Notes under the pieces: generated by a model
The model's input: the letters and a program-made list of their open reading frames with translations, nothing else
What the model was told of the DNA's origin: nothing
Databases searched by the model: none
Program-made: the position numbers and the translations under genes
Origin: Proteles cristata cristata
Taxonomy: Eukaryota; Chordata; Mammalia; Carnivora; Hyaenidae
NCBI GenBank assembly: GCA_017311185.1
Contig: JAESUZ010003526.1
Coordinates: forward strand, 1,736,001-1,800,000
DNA: 64,000 nt
Reading direction: 5' to 3'
In this document: in pieces, positions 1-11,866 of the stretch
Layout: each line of letters begins with the position of its first letter
Numbering within the stretch: the stretch's first letter is position 1

Positions 1-159
1 TGTGGGTTCCTTTATGGGTCGGGAAAGCCTAGTGACTTCCTGCGGGACTTTGTAAGGAAAGGGTGTTAAATCATAGGCTCGAAAGGCAATCTTGAGTCAA
101 AAAATCCCAGCACACACTACAGATGGAACTTCCAACTTCTACTGCCTCCTCGGTAGAAT

Positions 160-255
160 GGCTCACAAGTTTGTTTTATTCCCCGGCCCTGCACTGTAAA
201 CAGTGCCCGGCGCTTAGTAGGCGTTAAAATACTTCAAATTCACAAATATCTGCTA
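160..255 (+). mobile_element. L2 LINE 3'-end relic
   Basis: The run cagtgcccggcgcttagtag, followed by a gcgttaaaatacttcaaatt-like tail, resembles the L2 ending (cagtgcctggcacatagtag followed by an AATAAATATTTG-type tail). Confidence 0.5.
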
Positions 256-1935
256 AACCAGTGGCTCTGTCATTAGAAGGGATAAAGGCTGCTCTTGGTC
301 AAGATGAGGAAATCTAGGCTCTGGGTGGAGCCCGCTGAGTTCCGGTGAGCACACGAGCCTGGGCCCACCGCTCAGAGCCACGCACAGTGTGGAGGCCCAT
401 GGCCTGTTCAGCGAGGGCCTTTCCATGAGGGGCGTGCTGCATAGGCCTCTTGCCGTGATGTAGGAAGAGGCCAGCCTGGGATCATTTAGGGGGGAGCCTG
501 AAGGCACATTCCAGATCGGGGGACTCATATCTGAAGTCGGGGAAATGCCAGTCTTCACAATCCTCTTTTCTTATCTGTTCCTCAGTAAGTCCCAGCTCCC
601 TTTGAGCTGAACTTAAGCTCACTTTTTCAAGGCACCTTGCCTGCCCACCATAGGTCCAAAGGGCCTAGCTGCCCCAGCCTGTGCTCACGAATACAGTCAT
701 GCAGGTGCCTCGGTCATGCCTGGGCGGGCTGCACTACCACCCTTAGGCAAGGGGCTTAATTATGCCGGGTGAGTTCACATAACCCCATTGTGCCAAAGCG
801 GGCGGTTTGGAAGGAAAAGACGGAGGAAATCATTAGTTGCATAAGATTACCAAGGCAGAAATACTCACTACCCTGTGTGATAGGCAAGCAAGCAGATGAA
901 CTTCTCCCTGAGCGTGAATGGCCTCCAGGCTCTGCTCACACTGATCTCTCCAACATGCTCCACGGCCATTCCCATCTGTCCCAAGACCACAGAGGACCAT
1001 ACTTCTGACTCTGAACCATTCTCAGCCCTGCCCAGGCAGAGACGCCTCGTTAGGTCCCACAGTGCTTCTCTGTAAGTGGCCTCACAGCGGAACTATGAGT
1101 GTGGTTCTCCTACATTGTAAACTTGAGGGGTTTGCTGGAATCTACTCCCACTTACGGTTCCTGCCGAAGGCCAGACAGCCTGCTGTGTCGGTAGGAGTGG
1201 TCAGCATTTACCTGTTCTGTAATCATCCCTGCTCTCCATCACTTGATGTTACTCTTTGACAGAAATGCCCTCTATTTCTGGGTTTATTACAGTTGCTAAG
1301 AGTGGGGACAGTGTTTATCTTTTGGAAGGATGTTGGGAAGCAGGAGGCGGCCCTGGTCCAGAAGGCCCTGGTTCTAACAGGGCCTCAGACGTCCCCTTCC
1401 TGGGGCTGAGGAACTCCTCCTTCTAAAAGTGAGGGAGTGTCTTTTCGCTCCATTACTGTAGCATTCCATCTTGAGAGAATTCACAAAATGACCAAGGAAG
1501 GTTTGGTAAGAAGAATGCTCCAGAATTCAGTTGTTATTTTGCAAACAGGCGGAGGACACATAATCATGAGTAATTTGAACAATCTGGCAGTACTTTAGTC
1601 AAGGTCCTTTTGGTTGCATGTAATAAAACTTCACTTCAGATTAACTTTTAAAAAGCCAAAATGCATTCTAAGGATACGGATTAGTAGTGTCCACAGCAAA
1701 GATGGAGAAGCCGATCCAGAAACCAGGGAGGTCCTCGAGGCCGTGGGGCAGCTCCTCCGGCCCACCCGCACTTCTACATCTCAGCCTCTCTGCCTGTCCC
1801 TGCAGCGTGGCTCATGGGTCCCGACTTTCTAAGCGCCCCCATACAAGCCGCAATCCCAGAGGGTCTCTCTCCTTCCCCTTGCAAAACTCTTAAGATAAAG
1901 AATTCTCTGGGGCCTGGTCTAATAATCCACTGCTG

Positions 1936-1970
1936 TGGGGGGGAGGGGGGAGGGGGGAGAGGGGAGAGGG
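1936..1970 (+). repeat. G-rich low-complexity run
   Basis: Several G runs of three to eight are separated by single A or GA, so the plus strand has G-quadruplex potential. It lies about 900 bp past the predicted AKAP10 3' end. Confidence 0.85.
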
Positions 1971-2850
1971 AAAAGGGCACCGAGTGCAGACATGGCCCCC
2001 ACTCCCGTAGGGAAGGCGAGGGCAGGCTCAGTGTGAGTCAGGCGGGCACCCCTAAACAGTATCAGTAGAGAGAAAAGGTCAGCTGCTTCAGCAGGTGCTC
2101 AGCCAGCAGCGCTGGAATAAGACAACAAAGAAGTTTCTAATTTCCTGCAATCCAGACTGACCTTCCCCTCCACAGTCCTACTGAACTAGTCACAGCTCCC
2201 GAAACGTACATCACTTCCGTTTCATACAGCTCTACGGAGTGCTGACACCCGAGGAGAAAAAGCTACAAAAGCTTCATTGCTCGTCACTGGACTTGGCGGA
2301 CTTTGGCTTTTTACTTTCCCCAAATCTTACAGGAGGGACTGAAGACGTGGCAAGTGACAGAGGGGACCACTGCTTCACTAACACCTTTTCTTCTTAACAA
2401 TTTGCGTTGATGTCAACAACAGGATAAGGACGGAGGTTCAAGCAATTCCTTGAAGCTAAGAAAGGCTCCGAGGCAGCATATTTTGTGGGCGCGCCACACA
2501 GAGCCCGGGTGCTCGATGTCAGATTGAATCCAGTTCCAGTTTGAAAAGAAGTGCAAATATCTACTTCCCACCGAGGATTAAATCTGCCTAGTAACCTCAG
2601 GCCCCACCTGCTTCCATGTCCCACAGCAGGTGCGGCAGAAAAAAGTAACAAGTCTCGAGCTTGCTATTCTTCTCTTTGTAAGAATCTCACAACCGATCTC
2701 TGACGCCCCTAGCTCAGAAGCACAAAACGTATACAAAGAGAGGACTATACACTATCTTAACTGAAAGCAGTGGTTTCAAGTAGGCTAGCGTCTTACAGAA
2801 ATTGTTATTCCAGAACATGCAGAGGCAGCAAGAGTCGCCCAAAACCACAT

Positions 2851-2856
2851 TTTATT
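2851..2856 (-). terminator. AKAP10: Candidate AKAP10 poly(A) signal AATAAA
   Basis: This is the only canonical AATAAA on the minus strand between 2400 and the stop codon. A TATAAA variant lies 14 bases upstream (2865-2870), and GT-rich sequence (TGTGGTTTTGGG) follows. Further minus-strand AATAAA copies occur at about 1283 and 175 and could serve as distal sites. Confidence 0.5.
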
Positions 2857-3371
2857 CTATGACCTTTATATTGCTTTTCTGTTATTTAAAGGTTGAAGCA
2901 AAGTGAAAGGATGGAGACATTTTGTTAAAAGAACAAAATGAGTTAAGTCACAGCAAATACACCTAATAAAACCTCAGGTCTATGCCATACACTCCAAACA
3001 CAGGGCTAAGTCCAGGAGTGGCTCGTGCCTGGGTTTTTGTAAAGCAAATGGAAATATTTGGAAGAATCCACACGTTTCAGAAGAGCCACAAGTGCCCTGA
3101 AAGCAGAAAGTTGACACCATTTTAAATATAATTCATATATATATATTTTTAAAATCAAACACAATTAAATAGAATATGGGTTAAGTACATGAATACTTCG
3201 CTTTAGAAGAATAACAGAGGTGGTACATAGTACCAAAAATGTATACACAGCCTTTTGCTTCTTCTGTTGATGAAACAGTGTGCCTCTATACAATCAAATA
3301 TTGCAAGGGAATAAATTCTCTATTCATTCAAGACTTTCTCAAGGACAGAGGTGATTAATAATTATATATTT

Positions 3372-3389
3372 TTATATATATATATATAT
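3372..3389. repeat. (TA)n dinucleotide repeat in the 3' UTR
   Basis: About nine TA units followed by a T-run, inside the predicted AKAP10 3' UTR. Confidence 0.85.
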
Positions 3390-4596
3390 CTTTTTTTTTG
3401 TTTTGTTTTTTGCAAAGTCTGAGCAAAAGCTGTAACACCTAAGAGAACGTTCTTTCCCCTCAAACAGTCGCGTGCGGTGAGGAGGCAGTGGGGCGGCCTG
3501 GCCGTGGAGTGTGCTCGCCAGTGGGGCAGGCCCGCGGGCGGCTGAGGGAGTGCGGGAAGGCAGTCTCCTACTCTCCTAAAGACACACAGCAAGAAGGCCA
3601 CCAACTGCACACTTTCCAGCTCACAGCAAAGAAAGGGGAGGCAGCCGAGGCTGAATGCTTTCCTTGCCCCCAACCCTCGCTTGCCCACATTCTTAATTAA
3701 AAAAAAAAAAAAAGGTAAAAACAAAACAGAAACCATACAGTCTGGGAATAAACATTTTGTCCAAGGTACCACAGGGGGAAACTGGAGTGACTGTTACTGT
3801 ACATTCCTTTCCCCATGTATTCTGAGGGGAAAGTGAAGTGACTTGGAGGAATATTCCAGAAGAGCAAGTCCTAATGCGCAAAGCAAAGGAGACTCATCTT
3901 TTTGTTAGCAGGGGAGAGACTGGTTTTCAGTATACTGCATCTTAGGAGCAATTAAAATATGGAAAGTGTATACTGTCACCATAGGGAAGGACAATATCAA
4001 CAGAGACCTGACCTGTCAGCTGGCTTCCTTCCAAATTAATGCCTGTGTGAAGGAAGAATGACAACGCCACCGAAGGAAAAGGATCCGCTAGCACCGCGCT
4101 GCCACCCTAAGCTGCCTGGCTCTCGGAGGCGCTGACTCACCTGGTGGCTGAGGAGGCCAAAGCAGAGCACCCTGGTACCTGCCTTACAACACTGCCAGGG
4201 AAGGGTCACCGGCTACTGAATGTGCGTCAAGTATCCGCTGTGCGCTTGTCTGCCTCCCACAGTACATGGCCCGTCTATTCCAGCGGACTCAAATTCTTTC
4301 GTAAGTGGGTTATTGCCATTGGAAAGCTATTAATTTTCTAGTAATGTAAACAATACCACTTTGTCTCTTTATGACTTTCACTGTGTGAACATCATGTGCA
4401 GCAAATATGTCTACATGTCACTCTGCTGAGGATGGAAGTCTAGGATTGTCTGCCATTCTTTCTTGGGAACAACAGTGATATAGAAGTGAAAAGAAATACA
4501 GTGCTTTGTCTTCACTGGCTGTGTTGAAGGATCCAACCAAAGGAAAAAAGTTCTCTTATTTTTCAAAAGCAGATTTCCTTTATCTCAGGTCTTGAG

Positions 4597-4602
4597 TCAT
4601 AG
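4597..4602 (-). CDS. AKAP10: AKAP10 exon 15 coding part: final Leu and stop
   Basis: After a pyrimidine-rich acceptor (ctttttttcag) the exon opens CTA TGA, giving leucine and the stop codon. The protein therefore ends STKL, a class I PDZ-binding motif. Family knowledge: the D-AKAP2 tail binds PDZK1 and NHERF1. The last and essential hydrophobic residue of that ligand is the only amino acid this exon encodes, so use of exon 15 decides whether the ligand exists. Confidence 0.93.
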   Translation of the reverse strand, partial: L

Positions 4603-6181
4603 CTGAAAAAAAGAAAAAGAAAAAGATCAGGTACATTTCGGTAGCCGGTGACAGATTAACCCAACAGCATTCTCCTAAGAGAGGGCAAAGACATATACAC
4701 AGACGTTCATTAAAGTACTGTTTGTAGCAGGAGAAACAAACCCCCAAACACTTTAAATGACCATCCTCAGAGGAGTCACTAAATCATGAGAGCCAGAATA
4801 CAGAATATTCCAACACCTTCAGAGAGAGAAAAAACCTCTGATCTTCTCACTTCCTAAGACCAAGAGCTTGAGGCTGAGACCCTTTCCTCACAGAACTGGG
4901 GAGGGAACAAACATTCCGGGGAGACAAGGTCCCTGGGGCATCTACACATGAAATAACTCAGTAATGCCATGAGGCAGTTCACGGGATGTTCCCAAGTACA
5001 TTCTATAGACAAGCGAAGAGTAGGAGATTCCAAGCAGAGCGGTATCAACATAAGCTAGAGAAGCTGGGTATTCCTTCGTGGAAGTAGGACAGCTCGTATT
5101 CATATAATCATAGAATGAGAATCAGAAAGGGATTCTATGAGACGGTCTTGTCCAATTTTCCTGATCTACCGATAAGGAAACGGGGCCTGGAAAGAAAAGC
5201 AACTTGCAAAAGGTCCCACATGTTCACTAAAAGTGGACTGTATGAGTTCTTTTAGCCTAGCACTTTCTCCAGACCAATCCACTGCTGATCCTCAAAGGAC
5301 ATGCAGGAGAGTCATCTTAGCCAGCCAAAGAGAAAGGGCTAGCAAGCTTCAAAAACAAAATATAGCAAAATAGATCTAAAAATGTAAAAATGAAAAGCAC
5401 AAGGTAATAAAATCTGAACATATAACTCAAATAAAAAGCCTTAACTTTAAGTACCTGCTTTCTAAAATGGCGTCTAAAAGAACATTTTCATGTTGTCAAA
5501 CATTTGTTCATGGGGAATCACAACTTCATACACCTTTATCTTGCTCTTTGCTCTTTCAGGTTTGACTGAGCCAGTGAAGATAAATACAGACAAAAATTAC
5601 CACCCTTACACAGAAAAGAGAATGGAGTTTGCAAAAGTGAACAGAAGTTTGGTGGGAGTTGGTTCAGTGCAAAGTTCAAAATCGAACCAGCCTCTGGAAA
5701 CAACAGCTCTCACAGTAACAAAGCTGGCAAGGAAAGAAAGGGCGACGCTGGACCTACATCTAAATTCAGGCCTCAAACCCCTGCGGGCTATATGGCGTGT
5801 CATCTGAACATTCTAAATTCTGATTCCTGATTTCTGCTAATATAAATAACAGAGGAGTGGTTTAATGCCTTCATAAAGAACATGAGCAGAAACTCTCCTC
5901 TTGCATTAAGTCTCTGTGAATCAACTTGAATTAGGGAAAATAAGAAGTTGGGAAAACTGGGACTGTGTGGCTTGAGGAGAGGACTAGGGGCTGCGCTATG
6001 TGGCTGTCTTCAACTTTCTAAAGGTGACTTGCATGGCTTCTCACAGGCACTACTAGAACTAGCTGGTGAAGCTACCGAGAGGCTTGGGTAGCTTGGGGCA
6101 AGTCAGACTTTCCTAACCATTACAGCTACTGACCTCCAGATAAAGATGGAGAGCTGATCGTACTTATCCAATTCACCCCTT
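4603..6181 (-). other. AKAP10 intron 14, exon-15-proximal part
   Basis: Intronic sequence with a MIR-like stretch at about 5100-5300 and otherwise nothing recognised. A 105-codon frame near 5490-5807 has no detectable homology and no supporting context. Confidence 0.7.
5100..5300 (+). mobile_element. Possible MIR-family SINE relic
   Basis: The order of ttttcctgatctaccgataa, ggaaacggggcctggaaaga, then caacttgcaaaaggtccc resembles the MIR core (bacagatgaggaaactgag..aacttgcccaaggtc). It is very diverged. Confidence 0.4.
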
Positions 6182-6191
6182 CCTAAAATAC

Positions 6192-6415
6192 TTTAAATTT
6201 TTTTTTTTAATGTTTTATTTATTTCTAGGAGAGAGAGAGAGACAGCGTGAGCAGGGGAGGGTCAGAGAGAGAGGGAGTCACAGACTCTGAAACAGGCTCC
6301 AGGCTCTGAGCTGGCAGTCAGCACAGAGCCTGACGCGGGGCTCGAACCCACGAACCGCGAGATCATGACCTAAGCGAAAGTCGGACGCCCAACCGACTAA
6401 GCCACCCAGGCGCCC
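6192..6415 (-). mobile_element. CAN-SINE, young 'tttcgcttagg' subfamily
   Basis: Full length. The head (gcgcctgggtggcttag on the minus strand) ends at 6415. The 10-bp target-site duplication cctaaaatac is at 6182-6191 and 6416-6425. Confidence 0.95.
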
Positions 6416-6425
6416 CCTAAAATAC

Positions 6426-7059
6426 CACTTTAAAAAAAAAAAAAGAAAGAAAACAAATTCACACGAATGGGAAAAGTGAGAAAAGAGGTAGAACAAACTT
6501 TCAGAAGCTGGAAGCAAATGGATGAGTGGTAAATGACTTAGGTGGCCCAGAAGACTCAATCCTAAACAGAAAGATTCGCAATGCGAATCCCTCAAAGCCT
6601 GGGAACTGGTAATGTCTCCTAAAGGCAGTGGGGGCTGAGTGCAAACACAAGGACTTCTTAAAAGCCTGTTTTGGAAGTTACTAATCTATCGTTATTCTGC
6701 AATTCTGCTCAACCAGCCCCTGCCCCAAAGCCAATCTCAGCAGAAAAACCTGAGATTTCTTCTCTGAGCAGAATAAAACAGAGGGTCCCTGGGCTGAGCT
6801 ACACCGAGCATGACCAAGGACAAGCATGCTGTCCTGAAAAGAGGGGGATTAAGGAGAGGTATATATAAAGAATGATAAGACTTCCCTAGCCTTTTCCCAC
6901 TTGGCTCCTTGAACATTGGTAGCCTGGTCTTCATCCTCCAGGCTGGAGACTGCCAGTGTTTTCTCTGGGAAATAGGACCAGCCCAAGAAGAAAACTTAAA
7001 AAAAAAAAAAAAATCTGACATCAGGGTTCCCCAAGGAGACACCTGGCTAGTGTACATTT
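6426..7059 (-). other. Intron 14, no feature recognised
   Basis: AT-rich intronic sequence without a recognisable repeat or coding segment. Confidence 0.5.
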
Positions 7060-8104
7060 CTCTTTTTAAAAAGCTGCCAAACTGTCTTCCCAAGTGGCTG
7101 TAGCCGTTTGTATTTCTACCAGTAACATGGTAGGGTTCAAACTGCTCTACATCCTTCAACTGTCAGTCTGTTTTAGTCATTCCATCAGGTCTGTAGTTGT
7201 GTGTCACTGTGACTGTAATCTGCATTGCCCTCATGACTAAACATGTTGAGCACATCTGCGCGTGAATATTTGCCATCTGTGTATCTTCTCTGGTGGAATG
7301 TCTGTTTATCTTTTGTTCATTAAAAAAATACCAGATTGTCAGTCTTATTGTTGAATTTAAGGGTTCTTTATATATTGTGGATACAACCCCTTTCTCAGAA
7401 AGTTGTTTTCCAAGTATCACTTCCCAGTCTGTAACCTGCCTTTTCATTTTCTCTACAGAGTCTTTCAACAAGCACAAGTTTCTACTTTTGATAAAGATCA
7501 ATTTAACAATTTTTCTCCTTTATGGCTCATGCTGAGTCTGATCTAAGGAATCTGCCTAACTCCAAATCATAAAGATTTTCTCCTGTGAGTTTTACTTTTA
7601 GCTTTGACATTTAGGTCTATGATCCATTTTGAGCTGATTCTGTATATGCTATAAGGAACAAGGTTCATCCCCTCCCCCATATTTATCTATATCTATATTC
7701 TATATCTGTATCTATAGATGTCCTAGTACTGTAAACTAAAAAGACCATCTTTTTACCATTGAATTAGCTTGGCACATATGCCAAAAGTCAACTGGCTTCA
7801 CATATTTGGGTTTACTTCTGCACTCTCTATGTGTTCCAACAATCTATACGTCTACCCTTATGCTAAATATTTCTCTGCCTTATGTAGCTTTACAGTCAGT
7901 GTGTCCAGGTAGAGTTAGTCTTCTAATTTTGTTCCCCCACCCCGCCACCACTTCACATTTTTGTTGTTGTTGCTGTCTTATACCAGTTACTTTAAATCTC
8001 CCAATATATTTTATAATCATCTTGTTAATTTCTATAAAAAAGCTTGCTGGGATATTTATTGTGATTGTACTGAATCTATCACTAATCTTGGATAATCTTG
8101 TACA
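7060..8104 (-). mobile_element. Old L1 (L1M type), ORF2 3' part
   Basis: On the plus strand it shows the familiar antisense L1 ORF2 end: aagtggctgtagccgtttgt, the gttgagcacatct region, ttctttatatattgtggata and ccattttgagctgatt. It is decayed by stops and indels. Its host copy resumes at 8561 and 9551 after nested insertions. Confidence 0.85.
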
Positions 8105-8340
8105 GAATGGAGAGTACAGTCAATGCTGTATTACATATTCGAAAATTGCTAAGAGAGTAGATCTTAAAAGTTCTCATCACAAGAAAAAATTTCTTAACTA
8201 TGTATGGTGATGTTAACCAGACTTACTGTGGTGATCGTTTTGCAATGTATACAAATACTGAATCATTATGTTGTACATCTAAAACTAGTATGTTATATTC
8301 AGCTATACCTCAACCACCATCAGCACCACCACCACTCCCA
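8105..8340 (+). mobile_element. Nested L1 3' end in the opposite orientation
   Basis: The signature attgctaagagagtagatct, then caatgtatacaaatactgaa and acatctaaaactagtatgtt, then atacctcaa, is that of an old L1 3' UTR in plus orientation. It splits the minus-strand L1. Confidence 0.75.
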
Positions 8341-8359
8341 TCATCATCCTGGGTTAAAA

Positions 8360-8560
8360 TAGCACCTTTTTAAATTCTTTTTTAAAAATGTATTTAAATC
8401 CAAGTTAGTTAACATATAGTGTAATACTAGTTTCAGGAGAATTTAGTGATTCATCATGTACATACACGACACCGTGCTCATCCCAACCAGGGCCCTCCCT
8501 AATGTCCATCACCCATCTAACCTATCCCCCCACTGAGAAATGGCTCCTTAACAACACTGA
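8360..8560 (-). mobile_element. Carnivore-type L1 3'-region fragment
   Basis: atccaagttagttaacatat, followed by a tttcaggagaatttagtgat-like block and ccctaatgtccatcaccc, is close to the copy at 23695-24090. Confidence 0.7.
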
Positions 8561-9255
8561 ATCTTTTAATTCACAAACATGACTTTTTGTTTAAATCTTT
8601 AATTCTGTTCAGTTGTAGTTTATACTGTACAAATATTATACATATTTTATTAAATATATTCCTAAGAATTTTATGTCTTGGGATGCTACTGTAGATTATA
8701 TTGTTTTTAAAATTTCAATTTCCAACTGTTAATTGTTAGTATATAGAAATATACTTCATTTTTATATATTAGTCTTATATCCTTTAGCACTGCTAAACTT
8801 AGTTCTAATCGTTTTGTAGATTCCTTCAGATACTAGTGTCCAATAATAGTCCTTTCTGTGACAATGGAAATGTTCTGTATTGTTCATACATGGCTAGTCA
8901 CTACCATATTGGATAAAGTAGCCTTAGGAATTTCTACATAAATGAGGAGGTCTTCTGCAAAGAAAACCAGTTTTACTCCTTCCTTTATAATCTATAGACC
9001 TTTTTTCTTTGCCTTTTTGCACTGGCTAGGACTTCCAGTGCAAGTGTCCTTGCTTTTCCCCCAGAATCATGCAGTCTTTCGCCATTAAATATGACTTTAG
9101 CTGTCAGTTTATTAGGTGTAGGGAATTCTGTTCTGTTCCTAGTTTTCTGAGAGTTTTGTCATCAATGGCTGAATTTTGTCAAATTCTTTTTCTGCATCTA
9201 TTAAAACGATCATATGCTTTTCTTTTTATGATGAATAAAGCAACTGGTTTTCAAA
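8561..9255 (-). mobile_element. Old L1 ORF2, continuation
   Basis: Continues the host L1: attcctaagaattttatgtc, ggatgctactgtagattata, and tttgtcatcaatggctgaat followed by ttctgcatctattaaaacga. Confidence 0.8.
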
Positions 9256-9269
9256 TATCAAAGCAAACC

Positions 9270-9550
9270 TGCTTTCCCAGGAAACCCAGGTTTCCACCAA
9301 CAAAGATTCCTTTTACCTACACCCTCGTTAACACCTGTTACTGTTTGTCTTTTAGGTAATGGTCATTCTAACAGATGTGAGGTGATATCTTATTGTGGTT
9401 ATGATTTGCAATTCCCTAATGATTAGTGATATTAAGCACCTTTTCATGTACCTTTTGGCCATCTGTATGTCTTTAGAAAAATGTGTTTCCAGGTCCTTTG
9501 CCCGTTTTGTTAAATTGAAAAAATTTTTCTGGTCTGCTGAGTTCCTCATA
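9270..9550 (-). mobile_element. Nested second L1 ORF2 3' fragment
   Basis: ggtcattctaacagatgtga, then ctaatgattagtgatattaa and ccttttggccatctgtatgt, belongs near the ORF2 3' end. It interrupts the mid-ORF2 sequence on either side, so it is a separate insertion. Confidence 0.7.
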
Positions 9551-9907
9551 TAATGTATATATAAATAATAATATATTAATATGATATTATAAATATAAAT
9601 ATATTTAACTCCTCAAATTCAACCTAATAGATACAGTATCAGTCAAGTTACCGATTTCTTCTTGAGTGACCTTTGGTAATCTATATTTTTCAAGGAATTT
9701 CTCCATTTCATTCAAGCTACTGAACTTATTAGCATAAAGTTATTCATAATAGTTCCCTAGTACCATTTTAATAACTTTAGGATCTGTAGTGATGTCTCCT
9801 TTCAATCCTAGTATTGGTGATTTATGTCTAATTCTAATTTTCCCCCCTCAATTAGTCTGGCTAAAGGTTTATCAATTTAACAGATCTTTTTCAAGAGACA
9901 GCTTTTG

Positions 9908-10125
9908 TGGCGCCTGGGTGGCTCAGTCCGTTAAGCATCTGACTTAGGCTCAGGTCATGATTTCACAGTCTGTGGGTTCCATCCCCTTGTTGGGCTCTGC
10001 GCTGACAGCTCAGAGTCTGGAGCTTGCTTTGGATTCTGTGTCTCCCTCTCTCTCTGCCCCTCCCCGACTCATTCTCTGTCTCTCAAAATAAAATAAAGCA
10101 TAAAAAAAATTAAAAAAAAAAAAAA
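9908..10125 (+). mobile_element. CAN-SINE
   Basis: Full length with an A-rich tail. Imperfect duplication: gagacagcttttg before and gagccagcttttg after. Confidence 0.92.
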
Positions 10126-10378
10126 AGAGCCAGCTTTTGACTTTTCTCTATTGTCTGCCTATATTCTTCTTACTTTATTATTGCTTTCCTTCTGCTTTCT
10201 TTGGGTTTAATTTACTCATTTTTTAGTTTAAGGTAGAAGACTGAGACTTTTTTTCTTGTATAATATAAACATTTAATGCTATAAATTTCCTTTAAGAACT
10301 GCTTTACCAGTATCCCACAAATACTTTGTTGTATTTTCATTTTAATTCAGTCTAAGATATTTTTAACCTCTATTTTGA

Positions 10379-10602
10379 AAAATTTTTTTTTAAATGTTTT
10401 ATTTATTTCTAGGAGAGAGAGAGAGAGAGACAGCGTGAGCAGGGGAGGGTCAGAGTGAGAGGGAGTCACAGACTGAAACAGGCTCCAGGCTCTGAGCTGG
10501 CAGTCAGCACAGAGCCCAACGCAGGGCTCGAACCCACGAATCATGAGATCATGACCTAAGTGAAAGTCGGACGCTTAACCGACTAAGCCACCCAGGCGCC
10601 CC
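10379..10602 (-). mobile_element. CAN-SINE, young 'tttcgcttagg' subfamily
   Basis: Full length. The 16-bp duplication ttaacctctattttga is at 10363-10378 and 10603-10618. Confidence 0.96.
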
Positions 10603-11670
10603 TTAACCTCTATTTTGATTTCTTCTTTGACTAATGGGTAACTTAGAAGTATGTTATTTAATTCCCAAATATTTGGGGAATTTTCTACATATCTTTATCC
10701 AATTGACTTCCTGTTTAATTCTTTTGTGGTGAAAAAACAGACTGTATGACTTCAATCCTTCAAAATTTACTGAAACTTGTTTTATGGCCCAGAATATGGT
10801 ATATCTCAGTGAATGTTCTATGTGTAGGCCAAAGAATGTGTACTCTGCTGCTGGATGCATTGTTTTCTACATGTCACTTAGGCCAAGTTGGTTGACATTG
10901 TTATTCAAGTCTTCTAAAACCCCTGTTCTATCCATTACTGGGACAGAGCTGTTGAAATATCTGTGTATTTTTTCCTGTAGTTCTATCAACTTTTGCTTTA
11001 CATGTTTTTAAGCTCTGTTGTTGGATGCATAACATTTAAGATACTTGACGTCTTCTTGATCAACTGACCTTTTCATCAAAAATGTCCTTTTTGTCTGGTA
11101 ATATTTCTTGTTTTGAAGTTTACTCTGACTTGTGGTAATATGGGCAGCCCAAATCACTTTTGTTAATGTCTGGATGGTAGATATCTTTTCCATCCTTTTA
11201 CTTTTTAATTCTTTTAAATCTTCATATTTAAAGCATCTTCTTACAGATAACATCTAATTGGGTTCTGCCATTATTTAATCAGACAATCTCCAACTGAACT
11301 ACTTAGACCATTTATATTTGATGTGATAATAGGATTTCATTTAAACCTACTTTCTTGCTATTTGTCTTCTATTTGTCCCATGGATTCTTTCTTTCTTTTC
11401 CCCCTTTTTCTTGAGTTCTTTTGTATTTAATACTTTTTCAGATGTGGTTTCTATAGATCGTGTTTTTCTTCTGGTCAAGTTTTTCTGCTTCCTTGCATAC
11501 CTAGTAATGCAGTGGATGGCAGACATTGTTATTTTCCTACTGCTGAATACTGAATTTTATTGTGTTCCTTTGAAGCGGGTTGGCCTTTGTCCTGGCATGC
11601 AGTTGTTACAGAGAAGTTTGATCCTTTCCAAGGTTGCTTGTAAGTTTAGTTAAGGTGCTTTACTCTAGGG

Positions 11671-11814
11671 CTTTTTGTTTTTTTTTTTAAAGATTTTCTT
11701 ATCTGTTTTGAGAGAGAGAGTGTTCATGTGCACACAGGGGAGGGGCAGAAAGAGAAAGGGGGGGAGAGAGGGAGAGAGAGAGAGACAGAGAGACAGAGAG
11801 AGACAGAGAGAGAC

Positions 11815-11866
<52 letters not shown>

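Larger units (their letters stand above)
1..2834. other. 3'-flanking DNA, no gene recognised
   Basis: Mixed-composition sequence, richer in G+C than the introns. An L2-like scrap lies at about 160-255 and a G-rich run at 1936-1970. Segments near 1580-1925 look like a decayed dispersed repeat that I cannot name. Open frames on both strands are short and show no recognisable protein. In human, ULK2 follows AKAP10 in this direction (from memory), but nothing here identifies it. Confidence 0.6.
2835..4596 (-). other. AKAP10: AKAP10 3' untranslated region
   Basis: The 3' UTR continues exon 15 after TGA. The first 450 bases or so (for example ACTCAAGACCTGAGATAAAG and the stretch near 4325-4385) match the human AKAP10 3' UTR as I remember it. 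The distal half holds AT-rich runs, a TA dinucleotide repeat at 3372-3389, a GC-rich patch near 3478-3560 and an A-run near 3700. Open frames inside it have no homology and are treated as chance. The left end depends on which poly(A) site is used. Confidence 0.7.
9551..11660 (-). mobile_element. Old L1 ORF2, 5'-ward continuation
   Basis: Between two SINEs the sequence follows ORF2 toward its 5' end, including aaaaatttactgaaacttgt, ggcccagaatatggtatatc, tgtgtactctgctgctggat and acttagaccatttatatttg. Remnants fade out beyond about 11400. Confidence 0.8.

Noticed and set aside
2394..2651. 85-codon minus-strand frame downstream of AKAP10
   Set aside because: No recognisable protein. It lies beyond the predicted poly(A) site with no supporting signals.
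3362..3772. 136-codon minus-strand frame
   Set aside because: It is within the AKAP10 3' UTR and ends in translated TA and A/T runs.
9908..10125. tRNA-Lys gene-like sequences at the SINE heads (A and B boxes)
   Set aside because: They are CAN-SINE heads. They lack a proper acceptor stem and are followed by CT-rich and A-rich SINE parts, so they are not tRNA genes.
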